The position numbers and the translations under genes were made by a program. This document shows positions 32,473 through 43,682 of a stretch of DNA of 64,000 nt, one piece after another. The stretch spans positions 372,001 to 436,000 of the forward strand of contig NZ_BJFN01000004.1 of assembly GCF_014189855.1 (NCBI RefSeq), written 5' to 3'. The DNA comes from Buttiauxella sp. A111 (GTDB taxonomy: Bacteria > Pseudomonadota > Gammaproteobacteria > Enterobacterales > Enterobacteriaceae). The notes below the pieces were generated by a model. It saw only the letters and a list, made by a program, of their open reading frames with translations, was not told the DNA's origin and ran no database searches. How positions within the stretch are numbered: the first letter of the stretch is position 1; the number at the start of each line of letters is the position of its first letter.

Positions 32473-33516
32473 CTAACGAATCTCAATCATCGGGCGACCG
32501 CCACGAGCTGTTTTCAGCTCGCCAATGGCAGTCAGTTTGATGCCATTCTTTTCAGCGACTGCCGCAACCGCGGCTTCTGCGTCGGCTTCAACAGCCAACA
32601 GCAAGCCGCCTGACGTTTGCGGATCGCAAAGCAAATCACGCTGCGCCTGGGTCATTTCGCCCATCAGGTAACCGTAGCTGGCGAAGTTGCGCGAGGTGCC
32701 GCCCGGCACACAACCCTGGGCGATATAGTCTTCAACATCAGGCAATTTAGGGACTTTATCGAACCATATTTCGGCCTGAACACCTGCGCCCTGGCACATT
32801 TCGCTCAGATGTCCCAGCAGACCAAAACCGGTGACATCGGTCATGGCGGTGACGCCTTCGATATCAGCAAACTCAGCGCCCGGCTTGTTGAGCTGGCACA
32901 TCACTTCTGCCGCGAGGCCGTAATGTTCTGGTTTGAGAAGCGATTTTTTCTCAGCGGTGGTCAACACGCCGATACCCAGTGGTTTGGTGAGGAACAGTTT
33001 GCAGCCCGCCGTGGCGGAACTGTTTTTCTTCACGCGGTCGGTGGGAACAATGCCGGTGACGGCAAGGCCAAAGATAGGTTCAGGGGCGTCGATAGAGTGA
33101 CCACCCGCAAGAGAGATCCCCGCTTGCTGGCAAACAAAACGCCCGCCTTCGATGACTTTACGCGCGATTTCAGGTTTCAGTGTGTTGATTGGCCAGCCCA
33201 GAATAGCGATAGCCATAATCGGTTTGCCGCCCATCGCATAAATGTCGCTAATGGCGTTAGTGGCAGCAATGCGCCCAAAGTCGAAGGGATCATCGACGAT
33301 AGGCATAAAGAAGTCGGTGGTGCTGATGACACAAGTGCCGTTGCCCAGATCGTAAACCGCCGCATCATCACTGGTTTCGTTTCCTACCAGCAAGTTGGGA
33401 TCGACAAATTTAGCCTGCTCAGATTGCAGAATAGTTTGTAAAACTTTCGGGGAAATTTTGCAGCCGCAACCAGCTCCGTGGCTGTACTGCGTCAAACGAA
33501 CGGTTTGCTCACTCAT
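32473..33516 (-). CDS. selD: Selenophosphate synthetase (SelD)
   Basis: Makes selenophosphate from selenide and ATP, the selenium donor for selenocysteine; 347 residues. The reactive residue is Cys17 in GAGCGCK (a Cys, not selenocysteine form), next to Lys20; the ATP site includes [10 protein letters not shown] and [14 protein letters not shown] 33516 lies seven bases from GGAG and puts Cys at 17 as in E. coli. Operon with topB; ydjA lies upstream on the same strand. Confidence 0.96.
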   Translation of the reverse strand: MSEQTVRLTQYSHGAGCGCKISPKVLQTILQSEQAKFVDPNLLVGNETSDDAAVYDLGNGTCVISTTDFFMPIVDDPFDFGRIAATNAISDIYAMGGKPIMAIAILGWPINTLKPEIARKVIEGGRFVCQQAGISLAGGHSIDAPEPIFGLAVTGIVPTDRVKKNSSATAGCKLFLTKPLGIGVLTTAEKKSLLKPEHYGLAAEVMCQLNKPGAEFADIEGVTAMTDVTGFGLLGHLSEMCQGAGVQAEIWFDKVPKLPDVEDYIAQGCVPGGTSRNFASYGYLMGEMTQAQRDLLCDPQTSGGLLLAVEADAEAAVAAVAEKNGIKLTAIGELKTARGGRPMIEIR

Positions 33517-33634
33517 GGACATCTCCTGTCATTGGCAATCGCTCTATGGTAGCGCTCAAATGACGAGGAGGTAAGACTACGTGTCTGAATTGCGCCGTTT
33601 CTGGTCACAATCCAGACACCTTTTGCGCGTTTGC

Positions 33635-34186
33635 TTAGAATTTACGCACAAACGGAGTGATGTCCGGCACGCTGACCGTTGTAGAGGCTTTGAGTTGCGG
33701 TGTACCCAGATACAAGAAGCCGACCACTTCATCTTGTTCACGGCAATGAAGCGCTTCACGTACCGCTTCGCTTTCTGTCCAGATACCCGTGCGCCAGATA
33801 CCATTGTAGCCCTGAGCAACTGCCGCCATCTGCATGGCCATTACCGCGCAACCGGCTGAAACCACCTGTTCCCAGACCGGGACTTTATGATTGTCATCGC
33901 AATGAGCGACAACCGCGATAATCTGAGGCGCGCGGAATGGCGCAGTACGCGCTTTTTCAATCCCCTTTTCGTCTAACCCTTCAGCAATGGCCGCTGTTTC
34001 CAGCACATGGCTAAAACGCTCACGACCTTCGTTTTCGATGACGATGAAGCGCCATGGCTGCAAAGTTCCATGATCAGGGGCACGCATACCCGCACGAATA
34101 ATATTTTCCAGTGCTTCACCTGCTGGAGCAGGTTCTGCCAGGCGTGACGCGCTGCGACGGTTAAGAAGTAGTTCAAGTGCATCCAT
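33635..34186 (-). CDS. ydjA: Nitroreductase family protein YdjA
   Basis: Small FMN-dependent NAD(P)H oxidoreductase of the nitroreductase family, 183 residues, one of the shortest members. FMN phosphate ligands in NRRSASRL, the loop [12 protein letters not shown] and the GFLYLGTPQ strand are present. Cytosolic homodimer by family; natural substrate unknown. AGGAG precedes the ATG. Order selD-ydjA-sppA is as in E. coli. Confidence 0.92.
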   Translation of the reverse strand: MDALELLLNRRSASRLAEPAPAGEALENIIRAGMRAPDHGTLQPWRFIVIENEGRERFSHVLETAAIAEGLDEKGIEKARTAPFRAPQIIAVVAHCDDNHKVPVWEQVVSAGCAVMAMQMAAVAQGYNGIWRTGIWTESEAVREALHCREQDEVVGFLYLGTPQLKASTTVSVPDITPFVRKF

Positions 34187-34341
34187 TTGATAACTCCTGT
34201 AATGATTTTAATCAGCGAAATTAACACAGCAGGTGATTTTGTTACAGCGCAGGGCAGATTTCCTACTGACATTTGCCCTGGGGGTAATTAGGATAGCGAT
34301 TACTTTAGTTTTCACGACATTTGATTTGGAACGGAGCATAA

Positions 34342-36192
34342 ATGCGCACAATCGGGCGAGTTATTGCCGGTTTTTTTAAGTGGACCTGGCGTCTACTTAA
34401 CTTTATTCGAGAGTTTATTCTCAATCTATTTTTAGTGCTTCTGGTCCTGGTCGTTGTTGGGATCTGGATGCAGATTAACAGCACCCCAGCAGAACCAGCG
34501 CGCGGTGCATTATTGCTTGATATCACCGGCGTGGTGGTCGATAAGCCTTCAGTCAGTAATAAACTGGGTGTTATTGGGCGTCAGTTGCTCGGTGCCAGTT
34601 CTGACCGCTTACAGGAAAACTCACTGTTTGATGTCGTCGATACTATTCGCCAGGCGAAAGATGACCGCAACATCACCGGTATTGTGCTGGATTTAAAAGA
34701 GTTTGCGGGTGCCGATCAGCCTTCAATGCAATACATCGGTAAAGCGTTACGTGAATTCCGTGACAGCGGCAAACCGGTCTATGCCGTGGGCGACAGCTAC
34801 AACCAGGGGCAATATTATCTGGCCAGTTTCGCCAATAAAATTTGGCTCTCACCGCAAGGCGTGGTGGATTTACACGGCTTTGCGACCAACTCGATGTATT
34901 ACAAAACGCTTCTCGATAAGCTGAAAGTGACGACGCATATCTTCCGCGTTGGGACTTATAAGTCTGCCGTCGAGCCGTTTATTCGTGATGATATGTCCCC
35001 TGCTGCCCGTGAAGCCGATAGCCGTTGGATCGGTGAGCTTTGGCAAAACTATCTTGGAACGATTGCCGCGAACCGCCAGATTACAGCTCAGCAGGTGTTC
35101 CCTGGGGCGCAAGCGTTGCTCGATAATCTGCAAAAGTTAGGTGGCGACACTGCAAAATACGCGCTCGATAACAAACTGGTTGATGAACTGGCAAGCAGCG
35201 CTGCCGTTGATAAAGCGATGGTTAAGCAGTTCGGCTGGAATAAAGAAAATAAAGATTTCAGCTACACCAGTATGTATGACTACGTGGTGAAAAAACCTGC
35301 TGATAAAGGTGATGCCATTGCTGTCATCCTCGCAGATGGCGCCATCATGGACGGTCAGGAAACACCGGGCCAGGTCGGTGGTGACACCACTGCTCAGCAA
35401 ATCCGCGAAGCGCGTCTTGATCCTAAAGTGAAGGCGATTGTTCTGCGTGTTAACAGCCCAGGTGGCAGTGTCACCGCGTCAGAAGTGATTCGTGATGAAC
35501 TGGAAGCCGCGCGCGAAGCAGGTAAACCGATTGTCGTTTCAATGGGGGGGATGGCGGCATCCGGCGGTTACTGGATTTCTACGCCAGCCAATTATATTGT
35601 CGCAAGCCCGAATACCCTGACCGGTTCTATCGGTATTTTTGGTGTGATCAATACGGTTGAAAACAGCCTCGATTCGATTGGTGTGCATACGGATGGCGTC
35701 GCCACTTCTCCGCTGGCCGATGTTGCGGTGACGAAATCGTTGCCACCGGAAGTCCAGCAGATGATGCAGTTGACCATCGAAAATGGCTATAAGCGCTTTA
35801 TCACTCTGGTTGCTGATTCCCGTAAGAAAACACCTGAGCAAATTGATGCCATCGCACAAGGGCATGTCTGGACAGGTCAGGATGCAAAAGCTAACGGTCT
35901 GGTGGACAGCCTCGGTGATTTCGACGATGCCGTTGCTAAAGCAGCCGAACTTGCGAAGCTGAAAAACTGGCATCTCGATTTCTGGCAGGATGAGCCGAGC
36001 TTTATCGATATGGTGTTCGACAGCATGAGCGGTTCCGTACGCGCCATGTTGCCACAAGCGTTGCAAGCCTGGTTGCCCGCACCGTTAGCGGATGCGGCGC
36101 TGGCTGTAAAAGCGCAAAACGATAAGTTTGGCACCATGAACGATCCACAAAATCGCTATGCTTTCTGTCTCACCTGCGGTGATGTGCGTTAA
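34342..36192 (+). CDS. sppA: Protease IV, signal peptide peptidase A (SppA)
   Basis: Inner-membrane serine protease that degrades cleaved signal peptides; 616 residues, the long 67K form with tandem domains. One N-terminal membrane segment (about 20-46). The Lys general base lies in the first domain ([11 protein letters not shown]) and the nucleophile Ser in the second ([13 protein letters not shown]). CGGAG precedes the ATG. A strong terminator and an ERIC follow. Confidence 0.96.
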   Translation: MRTIGRVIAGFFKWTWRLLNFIREFILNLFLVLLVLVVVGIWMQINSTPAEPARGALLLDITGVVVDKPSVSNKLGVIGRQLLGASSDRLQENSLFDVVDTIRQAKDDRNITGIVLDLKEFAGADQPSMQYIGKALREFRDSGKPVYAVGDSYNQGQYYLASFANKIWLSPQGVVDLHGFATNSMYYKTLLDKLKVTTHIFRVGTYKSAVEPFIRDDMSPAAREADSRWIGELWQNYLGTIAANRQITAQQVFPGAQALLDNLQKLGGDTAKYALDNKLVDELASSAAVDKAMVKQFGWNKENKDFSYTSMYDYVVKKPADKGDAIAVILADGAIMDGQETPGQVGGDTTAQQIREARLDPKVKAIVLRVNSPGGSVTASEVIRDELEAAREAGKPIVVSMGGMAASGGYWISTPANYIVASPNTLTGSIGIFGVINTVENSLDSIGVHTDGVATSPLADVAVTKSLPPEVQQMMQLTIENGYKRFITLVADSRKKTPEQIDAIAQGHVWTGQDAKANGLVDSLGDFDDAVAKAAELAKLKNWHLDFWQDEPSFIDMVFDSMSGSVRAMLPQALQAWLPAPLADAALAVKAQNDKFGTMNDPQNRYAFCLTCGDVR

Positions 36193-36200
36193 AACTCCCT

Positions 36201-36230
36201 CAGCCCGGCATCTGCCGGGCTGATTTTTTT
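36201..36230 (+). terminator. Rho-independent terminator of sppA
   Basis: Nine-base perfect stem CAGCCCGGC / GCCGGGCTG, four-base loop, followed by ATTTTTTT. Confidence 0.94.
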
Positions 36231-36246
36231 GCCCCTTCCCTGTTCA

Positions 36247-36370
36247 TACCCTAAATAATTCGAGCTGCATCGCGGCGGCAAGTGAACGCATCCCAATGAT
36301 GCTTACATAAGTAAGTGATTTCGGTAAGTAAACGCTGCCAACAAAGATGCAGTTTGAAGTATGACGGGTA
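36247..36370 (+). repeat. ERIC element, 124 bp
   Basis: Begins TACCCTAAATAATTCGAG and ends GAAGTATGACGGGTA; core GCTTACATAAGTAAGTGA is complete. The part after the core (TTTCGGTAAGTAAACGCTG) is more diverged than in the copy at 21588. It lies 40 bases before ansA and may overlap its transcript start. Confidence 0.92.
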
Positions 36371-36409
36371 TATACTGCGCCCCATAACGTAAAAGCCCTG
36401 AGTTCACTC

Positions 36410-37426
36410 ATGCAAAAGAAATCCATTTATGTTGCCTACACCGGCGGTACTATCGGTATGCAGCGTTCAGACCACGGTTACATTCCTGTCTCCGGTCACC
36501 TCCAACGTCAACTGGCTTTGATGCCTGAATTCCATCGCCAGGAAATGCCTGATTTCACCATTCATGAATATCAGCCGCTGATGGACTCCTCCGACATGAC
36601 GCCGGAAGACTGGCAGCACATTGCCGATGACATCAAAGCGCATTACGACGAGTACGACGGTTTCGTGATTCTTCACGGCACTGACACCATGGCATTCACC
36701 GCGTCGGCTCTGTCATTTATGCTTGAAAACCTCGGCAAACCGGTGATCGTGACTGGCTCACAGATCCCTTTGGCTGAGTTGCGTTCTGACGGGCAAATTA
36801 ACCTGCTCAATTCGTTGTATATCGCGGCCAACTTCCCCATTAACGAAGTGACGCTGTTCTTCAATAATCGTCTTTATCGCGGCAACCGCACCACCAAAGC
36901 CCATGCCGATGGGTTTGATGCGTTCGCATCACCGAATCTTGCGCCATTACTTGAAGCCGGGATCCACATTCGACGCCTGAATACCCCAGCCGCTCCCCAC
37001 GGTGAAGGTGAGCTCATCGTTCACCCGATAACGCCACAGCCAATTGGCGTTGTCACGATTTACCCGGGGATCTCTGCCGATGTGGTTGGCAATTTCTTAC
37101 GCCAGCCCGTTAAAGCGTTGATCCTGCGCTCTTATGGTGTGGGTAATGCCCCGCAGCATGGTGCGTTCCTCAAAGAGTTACAGGAAGCCTGTTCACGCGG
37201 AATTGTGGTGGTAAACCTGACGCAATGTATGTCTGGTAAGGTGAATATGGGTGGTTACGCTACCGGCAATGCGCTGGCACAGGCAGGGGTTGTTAGCGGC
37301 TACGATATGACGGTAGAGGCGACACTAACTAAACTGCACTATCTACTCAGCCAAAATCTCGATGCACAGACTATTCGCGAGGCGATGTCACGTAATTTAC
37401 GCGGCGAACTGACACCTGACGAATAA
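36410..37426 (+). CDS. ansA: L-asparaginase I, cytosolic (AnsA)
   Basis: Low-affinity cytosolic asparaginase, allosteric tetramer in E. coli; 338 residues. Nucleophile Thr in YTGGTIGM near the N terminus, and the second Thr-Asp motif HGTDTMAFTAS. There is no signal peptide, in contrast to the periplasmic type II enzyme. Forms a two-gene operon with pncA, nine bases apart. Confidence 0.96.
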   Translation: MQKKSIYVAYTGGTIGMQRSDHGYIPVSGHLQRQLALMPEFHRQEMPDFTIHEYQPLMDSSDMTPEDWQHIADDIKAHYDEYDGFVILHGTDTMAFTASALSFMLENLGKPVIVTGSQIPLAELRSDGQINLLNSLYIAANFPINEVTLFFNNRLYRGNRTTKAHADGFDAFASPNLAPLLEAGIHIRRLNTPAAPHGEGELIVHPITPQPIGVVTIYPGISADVVGNFLRQPVKALILRSYGVGNAPQHGAFLKELQEACSRGIVVVNLTQCMSGKVNMGGYATGNALAQAGVVSGYDMTVEATLTKLHYLLSQNLDAQTIREAMSRNLRGELTPDE

Positions 37427-37435
37427 GGAGAGGCC

Positions 37436-38065
37436 ATGAAACGTGCTTTATTAATGGTAGATTTGCAAAATGACTTTTGTGCCGGTGGAGCGCTTGCTGT
37501 GCCGGATGGCGATAGCACGATTGATGTGGCGAACGCATTGATGGGCTATTGCAAAGCACGCGGCGACGCCATTTTAGCGACTCAAGACTGGCATCCTGCA
37601 AACCATGGCAGTTTTGCCAGCGTGCAAAAAACTGAGCCGTATACACAGGGGAAACTCGACGGGTTGAACCAAACCTGGTGGCCGGATCACTGCGTACAAA
37701 ACAGCGCGGGTGCGGAACTCCATCCCCTGCTCAATACGCAGAAAATTGATGCTATTTTCCAAAAGGGCGAAAATCCACTCGTTGATAGCTACAGCGGTTT
37801 TTTCGACAACGGACATCGCCAGAAAACGCAGCTCGACGATTGGTTATCCCGCCACGAGATTAAACAGCTGGTTGTGGTGGGCCTGGCAACGGATTATTGC
37901 GTTAAGTTTACCGCGCTCGACGCCCTGTCGTTGGGTTATGAGGTCACGGTTATCACCGATGGTTGCCGTGGTGTTAACCTGCATCCGCAAGATAGCCTGC
38001 GGGCGTTCCAGGATATGTCCGCAGCAGGTGCAACGTTGATGACGCTGGCTGATTTCACTTACTAA
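37436..38065 (+). CDS. pncA: Nicotinamidase (PncA)
   Basis: Deamidates nicotinamide to nicotinate for NAD salvage; 209 residues, isochorismatase-like fold. Catalytic Asp in MVDLQNDFCAGG, Lys in FQKGENPLVDSYSGF and nucleophile Cys in LATDYCVKFTALDA are all present, as is the metal site DWHPANH. AAGGAGAGG precedes the ATG. Cotranscribed with ansA. Confidence 0.96.
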   Translation: MKRALLMVDLQNDFCAGGALAVPDGDSTIDVANALMGYCKARGDAILATQDWHPANHGSFASVQKTEPYTQGKLDGLNQTWWPDHCVQNSAGAELHPLLNTQKIDAIFQKGENPLVDSYSGFFDNGHRQKTQLDDWLSRHEIKQLVVVGLATDYCVKFTALDALSLGYEVTVITDGCRGVNLHPQDSLRAFQDMSAAGATLMTLADFTY

Positions 38066-38074
38066 ATCTTTTCA

Positions 38075-38095
38075 GGGCGCAAACGCGCCCTTCCC
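38075..38095 (+). terminator. Weak terminator after pncA
   Basis: Stem GGGCGC / GCGCCC with loop AAAC, followed by TTCCCTCATTT. Confidence 0.5.
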
Positions 38096-38145
38096 TCATT
38101 TCTCGATTCCGCTCTCATTCTTAACTTTTAAAGCTCGCTCATTTT

Positions 38146-38159
38146 TGAGAGCGCTCTCA
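38146..38159. promoter_or_regulatory. Palindromic operator candidate upstream of chitinase
   Basis: TGAGAGCGCTCTCA is a perfect 14-base palindrome with central CG, the layout of LacI/GalR-family operators. A related half, GCTCTCAT, occurs at 38111. It lies about 110 bases upstream of the chitinase start. No LacI-family regulator is encoded in the window. Confidence 0.55.
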
Positions 38160-38269
38160 TAATCGAGTTGCTTATTAATACAGCATTTTAGCTGTGTTTC
38201 TTATTAGCCTTCCGTCCCCCGGGTTTCGGCAGGTTTTGTCGATATTGCTCGTCAAAGAGGAACTACCCT

Positions 38270-39541
38270 ATGGTCTTCACGCGTAAACTGCTGCCGTTGC
38301 TGGCGGTAATACAAATCGCCTGTGCCGGTGTGGCTCAGGCAAGCTCATACCTCTCAGTAGGCTATTTCAACGGAGGGGGCGATGTCACTGCCGGGCCTGG
38401 CGGCGATATTGATAAACTCGATGTGCGCCAGATAACCCATCTTAACTACTCGTTTGGCCTGATTTACAACGATGAAAAAGATGAGACAAACTCCGCGTTA
38501 AAAGACGCGTCTAAACTGCACCAAATCTGGCTTTCGCCAAAAGTGATGTCAGATCTTGAAAAAATCCCCGCGTTACGTAAACAGAATCCGCAACTGAAAG
38601 TCCTGCTTTCAGTGGGTGGCTGGGGAGCTCGTGGTTTCTCCGGTGCCGCTGCAACGCCTGAAAACCGTGCGGTGTTTATCCGTTCTGCGCAGGATGTGAT
38701 TGCACGCTACGGTCTGGATGGTATCGATCTGGACTGGGAATATCCCGTTAATGGGGCATGGGGACTGGTGGCCAGCTCGCCTGAAGATCGCGCTAACTTC
38801 ACCTCGTTACTTAATGAATTGCGTACTGCGTTGGGCAAACAAAAATTGCTTACCATCGCTGTGGCTGCAAACGTGAAAGGCCCGACAGAGTGGGTCGACA
38901 TGAAGGCCATCGCACCCGCGCTTGATTACATCAACCTGATGGCCTACGACATGGCGTATGGCACTCAATATTTCAACTCGAATCTTTATGATTCGAAAAC
39001 CTGGCCGACGGTGGCGAAAGCGGATAAATACAGCGCTGATTATGTAGTGAATAACTACATCGCTGCGGGTATGAAACCTGCTCAGCTCAATCTCGGTATT
39101 GGTTTCTATGGTCGTGTTCCTAAGCGTGCAACGGAACCTGGCATCGACTGGGATAAAGCAGATGCGGCTAAAAATCCGGTCACTCAACCCTATTTCGGCG
39201 CACCAGAGAAAGCGGTGTTCATGTCATTCGGCGTCGATCTGACGAAAGACAGTTACCTGAAGTACAACGATATTGTTAGCAAGATGCTCAATGATCCCCA
39301 AAAACGTTTTACCGAGCATTGGGACAACGACGCTCAAGTTCCGTATCTGACAATGAAATCAGCCGAGGGCAAAGACCTGTTTGCTATCTCTTACGAAAAT
39401 CCACGTTCAGTGGCAGTCAAAGCGGAATACATCAAAGCGAAAGGCTTGGGCGGTGCGATGTTCTGGGAGTATGGCGCAGATGACAACAATCAATTGGCTA
39501 AAGAGTTAGCGAAAGATTTGGGGATTAAGACGGAGCATTAA
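38270..39541 (+). CDS. Secreted chitinase, glycoside hydrolase family 18
   Basis: Exported chitinase-like enzyme of 423 residues. Signal peptide ends at about residue 24 (GVAQA|SS). A single GH18 barrel follows: LLSVGGWG (about 113-120) and the catalytic DGIDLDWEYP motif (150-159, acid Glu157), then MAYDMAYG and the C-terminal GGAMFWEYG strand. No chitin-binding or fibronectin module is present, so it may act on soluble oligosaccharides or be periplasmic. GAGGA precedes the ATG. It replaces the ydjE-L genes found in E. coli between pncA and yeaC. A terminator follows. Confidence 0.9.
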   Translation: MVFTRKLLPLLAVIQIACAGVAQASSYLSVGYFNGGGDVTAGPGGDIDKLDVRQITHLNYSFGLIYNDEKDETNSALKDASKLHQIWLSPKVMSDLEKIPALRKQNPQLKVLLSVGGWGARGFSGAAATPENRAVFIRSAQDVIARYGLDGIDLDWEYPVNGAWGLVASSPEDRANFTSLLNELRTALGKQKLLTIAVAANVKGPTEWVDMKAIAPALDYINLMAYDMAYGTQYFNSNLYDSKTWPTVAKADKYSADYVVNNYIAAGMKPAQLNLGIGFYGRVPKRATEPGIDWDKADAAKNPVTQPYFGAPEKAVFMSFGVDLTKDSYLKYNDIVSKMLNDPQKRFTEHWDNDAQVPYLTMKSAEGKDLFAISYENPRSVAVKAEYIKAKGLGGAMFWEYGADDNNQLAKELAKDLGIKTEH

Positions 39542-39554
39542 TTTCCAGATAAGA

Positions 39555-39583
39555 CTGGGTGGCATGACACCACCCAGCTTTTC
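39555..39583 (+). terminator. Terminator of the chitinase gene
   Basis: Eight-base stem CTGGGTGG / CCACCCAG, seven-base loop, then CTTTTC. It may also serve convergent yeaC. Confidence 0.75.
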
Positions 39584-39587
39584 AAAT

Positions 39588-39866
39588 TTACAGCTTCACC
39601 GTCACAATCGGTGCGGGCGTAATTCCGAAGTCAGCTTTGAGCTGTTGTTTACTTTTCATCACCATCTGACCATTCGTGTCAATCGTCATGTGCTGAGCGT
39701 CGGTGTTGTGACGCGCCTGCCACATCATCACCAATTGCAGACTGTTCTCTTTTTGATCGGGTGTCAGTGCTACACCGTCAGGCCATTTCCCCAGCTCAAC
39801 GGCAGTCGCCAGACGTTGATAAACTTCCGGTGTCATTGTGTCTAACATTTCATCCAGGTTCATCAT
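39588..39866 (-). CDS. yeaC: DUF1315 protein YeaC
   Basis: Small soluble protein of unknown function, 92 residues. It is nearly the same as E. coli YeaC over MTPEVYQRLATAVELGKWP and QHMTIDTNGQMVMKSKQQL. Two adjacent ATGs (39866, 39863) could start it; AGGA is nearer the first. Reads in the same direction as msrB 40 bases upstream, so probably cotranscribed. Confidence 0.88.
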   Translation of the reverse strand: MMNLDEMLDTMTPEVYQRLATAVELGKWPDGVALTPDQKENSLQLVMMWQARHNTDAQHMTIDTNGQMVMKSKQQLKADFGITPAPIVTVKL

Positions 39867-39905
39867 TGGACAAGTTCCTGTGGAATAATTTGCTGAATCG
39901 ATTTT

Positions 39906-40319
39906 TCAGCCTTCGATCTGCTCACCGTTTTTATCATCGGTGAAGTTTAACGACGCTGAGTTTACGCAGTAACGCTCGCCAGTAGGTTGCGGACCATCCG
40001 GGAAAACGTGCCCCAAATGAGCTTCACAGTTACTGCAACGAATTTCAATCCGCTCCATACCGTGTGAGAAGTCCTTGATGTAGCGAATAGCACTGTCACT
40101 GACTGGCTCATAGAAGCTAGGCCAGCCGCACCCTGAGTCATATTTTGACTCTGACATAAACAGTGGCGCATCACAGACCAGGCAGTGATAAACACCTTCA
40201 CGCTTGTTATGCAGAAGACGCCCGGAGAACGGTGGCTCGGTGCCATGTTTCTGGGTGACATAAAACTGCATCTCATTAAGGTTTTTTTTCGATAAATCAG
40301 GAGGTAATTGGTTAGCCAT
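39906..40319 (-). CDS. msrB: Methionine-R-sulfoxide reductase B (MsrB)
   Basis: Repairs the R isomer of methionine sulfoxide in proteins; 137 residues. Zinc is held by Cys46, Cys49, Cys95 and Cys98; the catalytic Cys118 lies in RYCVNSASL and the likely resolving Cys64 in [14 protein letters not shown] lies upstream of the ATG. Divergent from gapA, as in E. coli. Confidence 0.95.
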   Translation of the reverse strand: MANQLPPDLSKKNLNEMQFYVTQKHGTEPPFSGRLLHNKREGVYHCLVCDAPLFMSESKYDSGCGWPSFYEPVSDSAIRYIKDFSHGMERIEIRCSNCEAHLGHVFPDGPQPTGERYCVNSASLNFTDDKNGEQIEG

Positions 40320-40594
40320 ATGCGTACATCTCGGGCAGTGGGTACTGTAACTGATAACAGCATGATTCTAACAAAAAATTAACAACGTCGTGCGGTTTTT
40401 TGTTCTAAACTTAGCCCTGAATTTCTGGCTCAGCGCCAATTGTGATCGCTGTCACATTCTTGTTGGAATTGATCTTTAAAATTCCTCGCATCGTCCCCAT
40501 TTGGATAAAGAGCCAAAAGGGAAGCGCGAGGCGGTTCAGTCGTTCAAATGATGTCCACAGGATTGATTTGTCGCAATGATTGACACGATTCCGC

Positions 40595-40623
40595 TTGACG
40601 CTGAGTAAGGTTTTTGTAATTTT
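40595..40623 (+). promoter_or_regulatory. gapA promoter (sigma-70 type)
   Basis: TTGACG at 40595 and TAATTT at 40617 lie 16 bases apart, about 45 bases before the gapA start. The surrounding bases resemble the E. coli gapA P1 region as I remember it. The rest of the 346-bp msrB/gapA gap shows no other gene; further gapA promoters are known in E. coli and may lie here. Confidence 0.65.
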
Positions 40624-40653
40624 ACAGGCAACCTTTTATTCACTAACAAATAG

Positions 40654-41661
<1,008 letters not shown>

Positions 41662-41687
41662 GTTGAGATGAGCGATTAAATCCTGAG

Positions 41688-41715
41688 AGGCGACCCATGC
41701 GGTCGCCTTTTTTTT
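41688..41715 (+). terminator. Rho-independent terminator of gapA
   Basis: Eight-base stem AGGCGACC / GGTCGCCT with five-base loop and eight T residues. Confidence 0.93.
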
Positions 41716-41740
41716 CGCCTTTGATCGATAGGTTGAACAA

Positions 41741-42628
41741 ATGATTAATAAAATTTTTGCCCTTCCGGTTATTGAACAAATCACCCCTTCCCTGTCTCGC
41801 CGCCAGATTGACGAGCTGGAAGTTATCGTAGTTGACCATCCGCAAGTTCGTGGCTCTATCACTTTGCAAGGCGCGCACCTGCTGTCCTGGAAACCAGCCG
41901 GTGAAGAAGAAGTGCTTTGGCTAAGTAACAATACGCCGTTCCAGAACGGTAAAGCGATTCGTGGTGGTGTACCTATCTGTTGGCCATGGTTTGGCCCGGC
42001 AGCTCAGCAAGACCTGCCAGCGCATGGTTTCGCACGTAACCTGCCATGGACTCTGAGTGCGCACAATGAAGATGAAAGCGGTGTCTCTTTGACCTTCGAA
42101 TTACAGAGCAGCGATGCGACTCGTAAATTCTGGCCACATGACTTTACCCTGTATGCACGTTACAAGCTGGGTAAGACCTGCGAGATGGAACTGGAAGCAC
42201 ACGGCGAATTCGACGTTAACTCTGCACTGCACACCTACTTCAACGTGGGCGATATCGCCGCAGTGAAAGTCAGCGGGTTGGGCAACAAGTATATCGATAA
42301 AGTGTTGAATGCGACTGAAGGCCAGTTGACCGACGGCGTGCAGACCTTCCCGGATCGCACTGACCGCGTTTATCTGGAACCAGAAGAGTGCAGCGTTATC
42401 CATGATGCGAGCCTGAATCGCACTATCGACGTCATCCATCACCATCACATCAATGTGGTTGGCTGGAACCCAGGCCCGGCACTGTCAGCTTCTATGGCAG
42501 ATATGCCAGACGATGGTTACAAGACTTTTGTTTGTGTCGAGACTGCTTGCGCCAGCGCATCACAAAAAGCAACAGCGGATAAGCCTGCACGTTTAGCCGC
42601 GACGCTGCGTGTAGGCAAAAAAGCTTAA
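41741..42628 (+). CDS. yeaD: Glucose-6-phosphate 1-epimerase family protein YeaD
   Basis: Aldose-1-epimerase-like enzyme of 295 residues, thought to interconvert anomers of glucose 6-phosphate. Conserved features: GAHLLSWKP, IRGGVPICWPWFGP, the catalytic His in LPAHGFARN, and the Glu/Asp region VYLEPEECSVIHD. Starts 26 bases after the gapA terminator, so read-through from gapA is the likely source of expression, as in E. coli. Confidence 0.92.
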   Translation: MINKIFALPVIEQITPSLSRRQIDELEVIVVDHPQVRGSITLQGAHLLSWKPAGEEEVLWLSNNTPFQNGKAIRGGVPICWPWFGPAAQQDLPAHGFARNLPWTLSAHNEDESGVSLTFELQSSDATRKFWPHDFTLYARYKLGKTCEMELEAHGEFDVNSALHTYFNVGDIAAVKVSGLGNKYIDKVLNATEGQLTDGVQTFPDRTDRVYLEPEECSVIHDASLNRTIDVIHHHHINVVGWNPGPALSASMADMPDDGYKTFVCVETACASASQKATADKPARLAATLRVGKKA

Positions 42629-42640
42629 ACCAGATCTATA

Positions 42641-42676
42641 GGCGTTTAGCGGCCCGGTGCCGAAAACGCCTTTTCC
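42641..42676 (+). terminator. Terminator of yeaD
   Basis: Outer stem GGCGTTT / AAACGCC and inner CGGC / GCCG form one long hairpin, followed by TTTTCC. Confidence 0.78.
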
Positions 42677-42698
42677 ATTATCGCAACTTCGGCCAGGC

Positions 42699-43658
42699 TC
42701 AACACCCTGAAGTATTTTTCTGTCTGGTGAACTGTTGTTCAGTCATCACCATTCCCCATTGGTCGCCCTGCCACTCTTTTAGCAGCTTAAATCCAAAGGA
42801 TTCATACAGACGTCTGGCCGCATTCAGACCACTGAACGTCCAGAGTTGCACGGCAGCAAATTCGCGCGCGTCACTAAACGCCATCGCTTCGTTGAGCAAC
42901 TTTCTGCCCACTCCCGTTCCACGGCAATTATCGTCAAGAATAAACCAGCGCAAATGGGCTTCATTATTTCCCAAATCCTGACCATCTATCGCGACAGAGC
43001 CAACAATCCTGCCATGGCTAACAGCCAACCAGATTTGATTGCACGGTTCATCCAGACGACCAGCAAATTCAGCCAGTCCGCTTGCCACTTTCCCCTCAAA
43101 GAAATGACCAAAGTTATGATGCTTCGCGTAATACGTACCGTGCATTTCGGCAATGCGTCCAATCATTCCTGGCATATAACCTGTGATAATTTCTATCGTT
43201 TCTGACGACGAAGGCATGTCGACATCCCGACAGTTTTCTAACGCGCGAGCATATGCAGACAACCCATGAGCCACTGTTTTCTGTTGCGTGGCATCCAGAT
43301 TTTCTAGCGCTTTTATGACACGCATCGAACCGTATTCATTTATCTTCTTGACCGTTTCTGCTCCCTTGTCCGTCAGCTTGAGCAGTTTAACGCGCGCGTC
43401 ATGGCGGGCCTGGACCTCTTGTAACTCACCTGCGGCGAGTAATCGGGTCAGCATCCGGCTGACGCTGGACTTTTCCAGCCCCAAGATTTGCACTAATTGT
43501 GCCGCGGTCAACGCGCCATTGTTCTCAATCTCCAACAAACTATGCACTGCTGAAGGAGAATAGTTTGTTGTGGCAAGGGTGGCGTTCATAAATCCAAGCT
43601 CACGGACCATAAGTCGGGAAGCCGCTCGGATTTCTTCAATTAACTGGATTTGGGACAT
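42699..43658 (-). CDS. MarR-type regulator fused to GNAT acetyltransferase
   Basis: Two-domain protein of 319 residues. Residues about 5-140 form a MarR winged helix (LTAAQLVQILGLEKSSVSRM recognition region, then the wing ARHDARVKLLKLTDKG). Residues about 150-310 are a GNAT N-acetyltransferase with the acetyl-CoA loop CRGTGVGRKLL. The fusion is a recognised architecture, but substrate and target genes are unknown. It occupies the place of yeaE in E. coli. A 19-base inverted repeat sits 25 bases upstream of the start and suggests self-regulation. Confidence 0.88.
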   Translation of the reverse strand: MSQIQLIEEIRAASRLMVRELGFMNATLATTNYSPSAVHSLLEIENNGALTAAQLVQILGLEKSSVSRMLTRLLAAGELQEVQARHDARVKLLKLTDKGAETVKKINEYGSMRVIKALENLDATQQKTVAHGLSAYARALENCRDVDMPSSSETIEIITGYMPGMIGRIAEMHGTYYAKHHNFGHFFEGKVASGLAEFAGRLDEPCNQIWLAVSHGRIVGSVAIDGQDLGNNEAHLRWFILDDNCRGTGVGRKLLNEAMAFSDAREFAAVQLWTFSGLNAARRLYESFGFKLLKEWQGDQWGMVMTEQQFTRQKNTSGC

Positions 43659-43682
43659 ATGTAATCTGCATGCGCTAAATAA

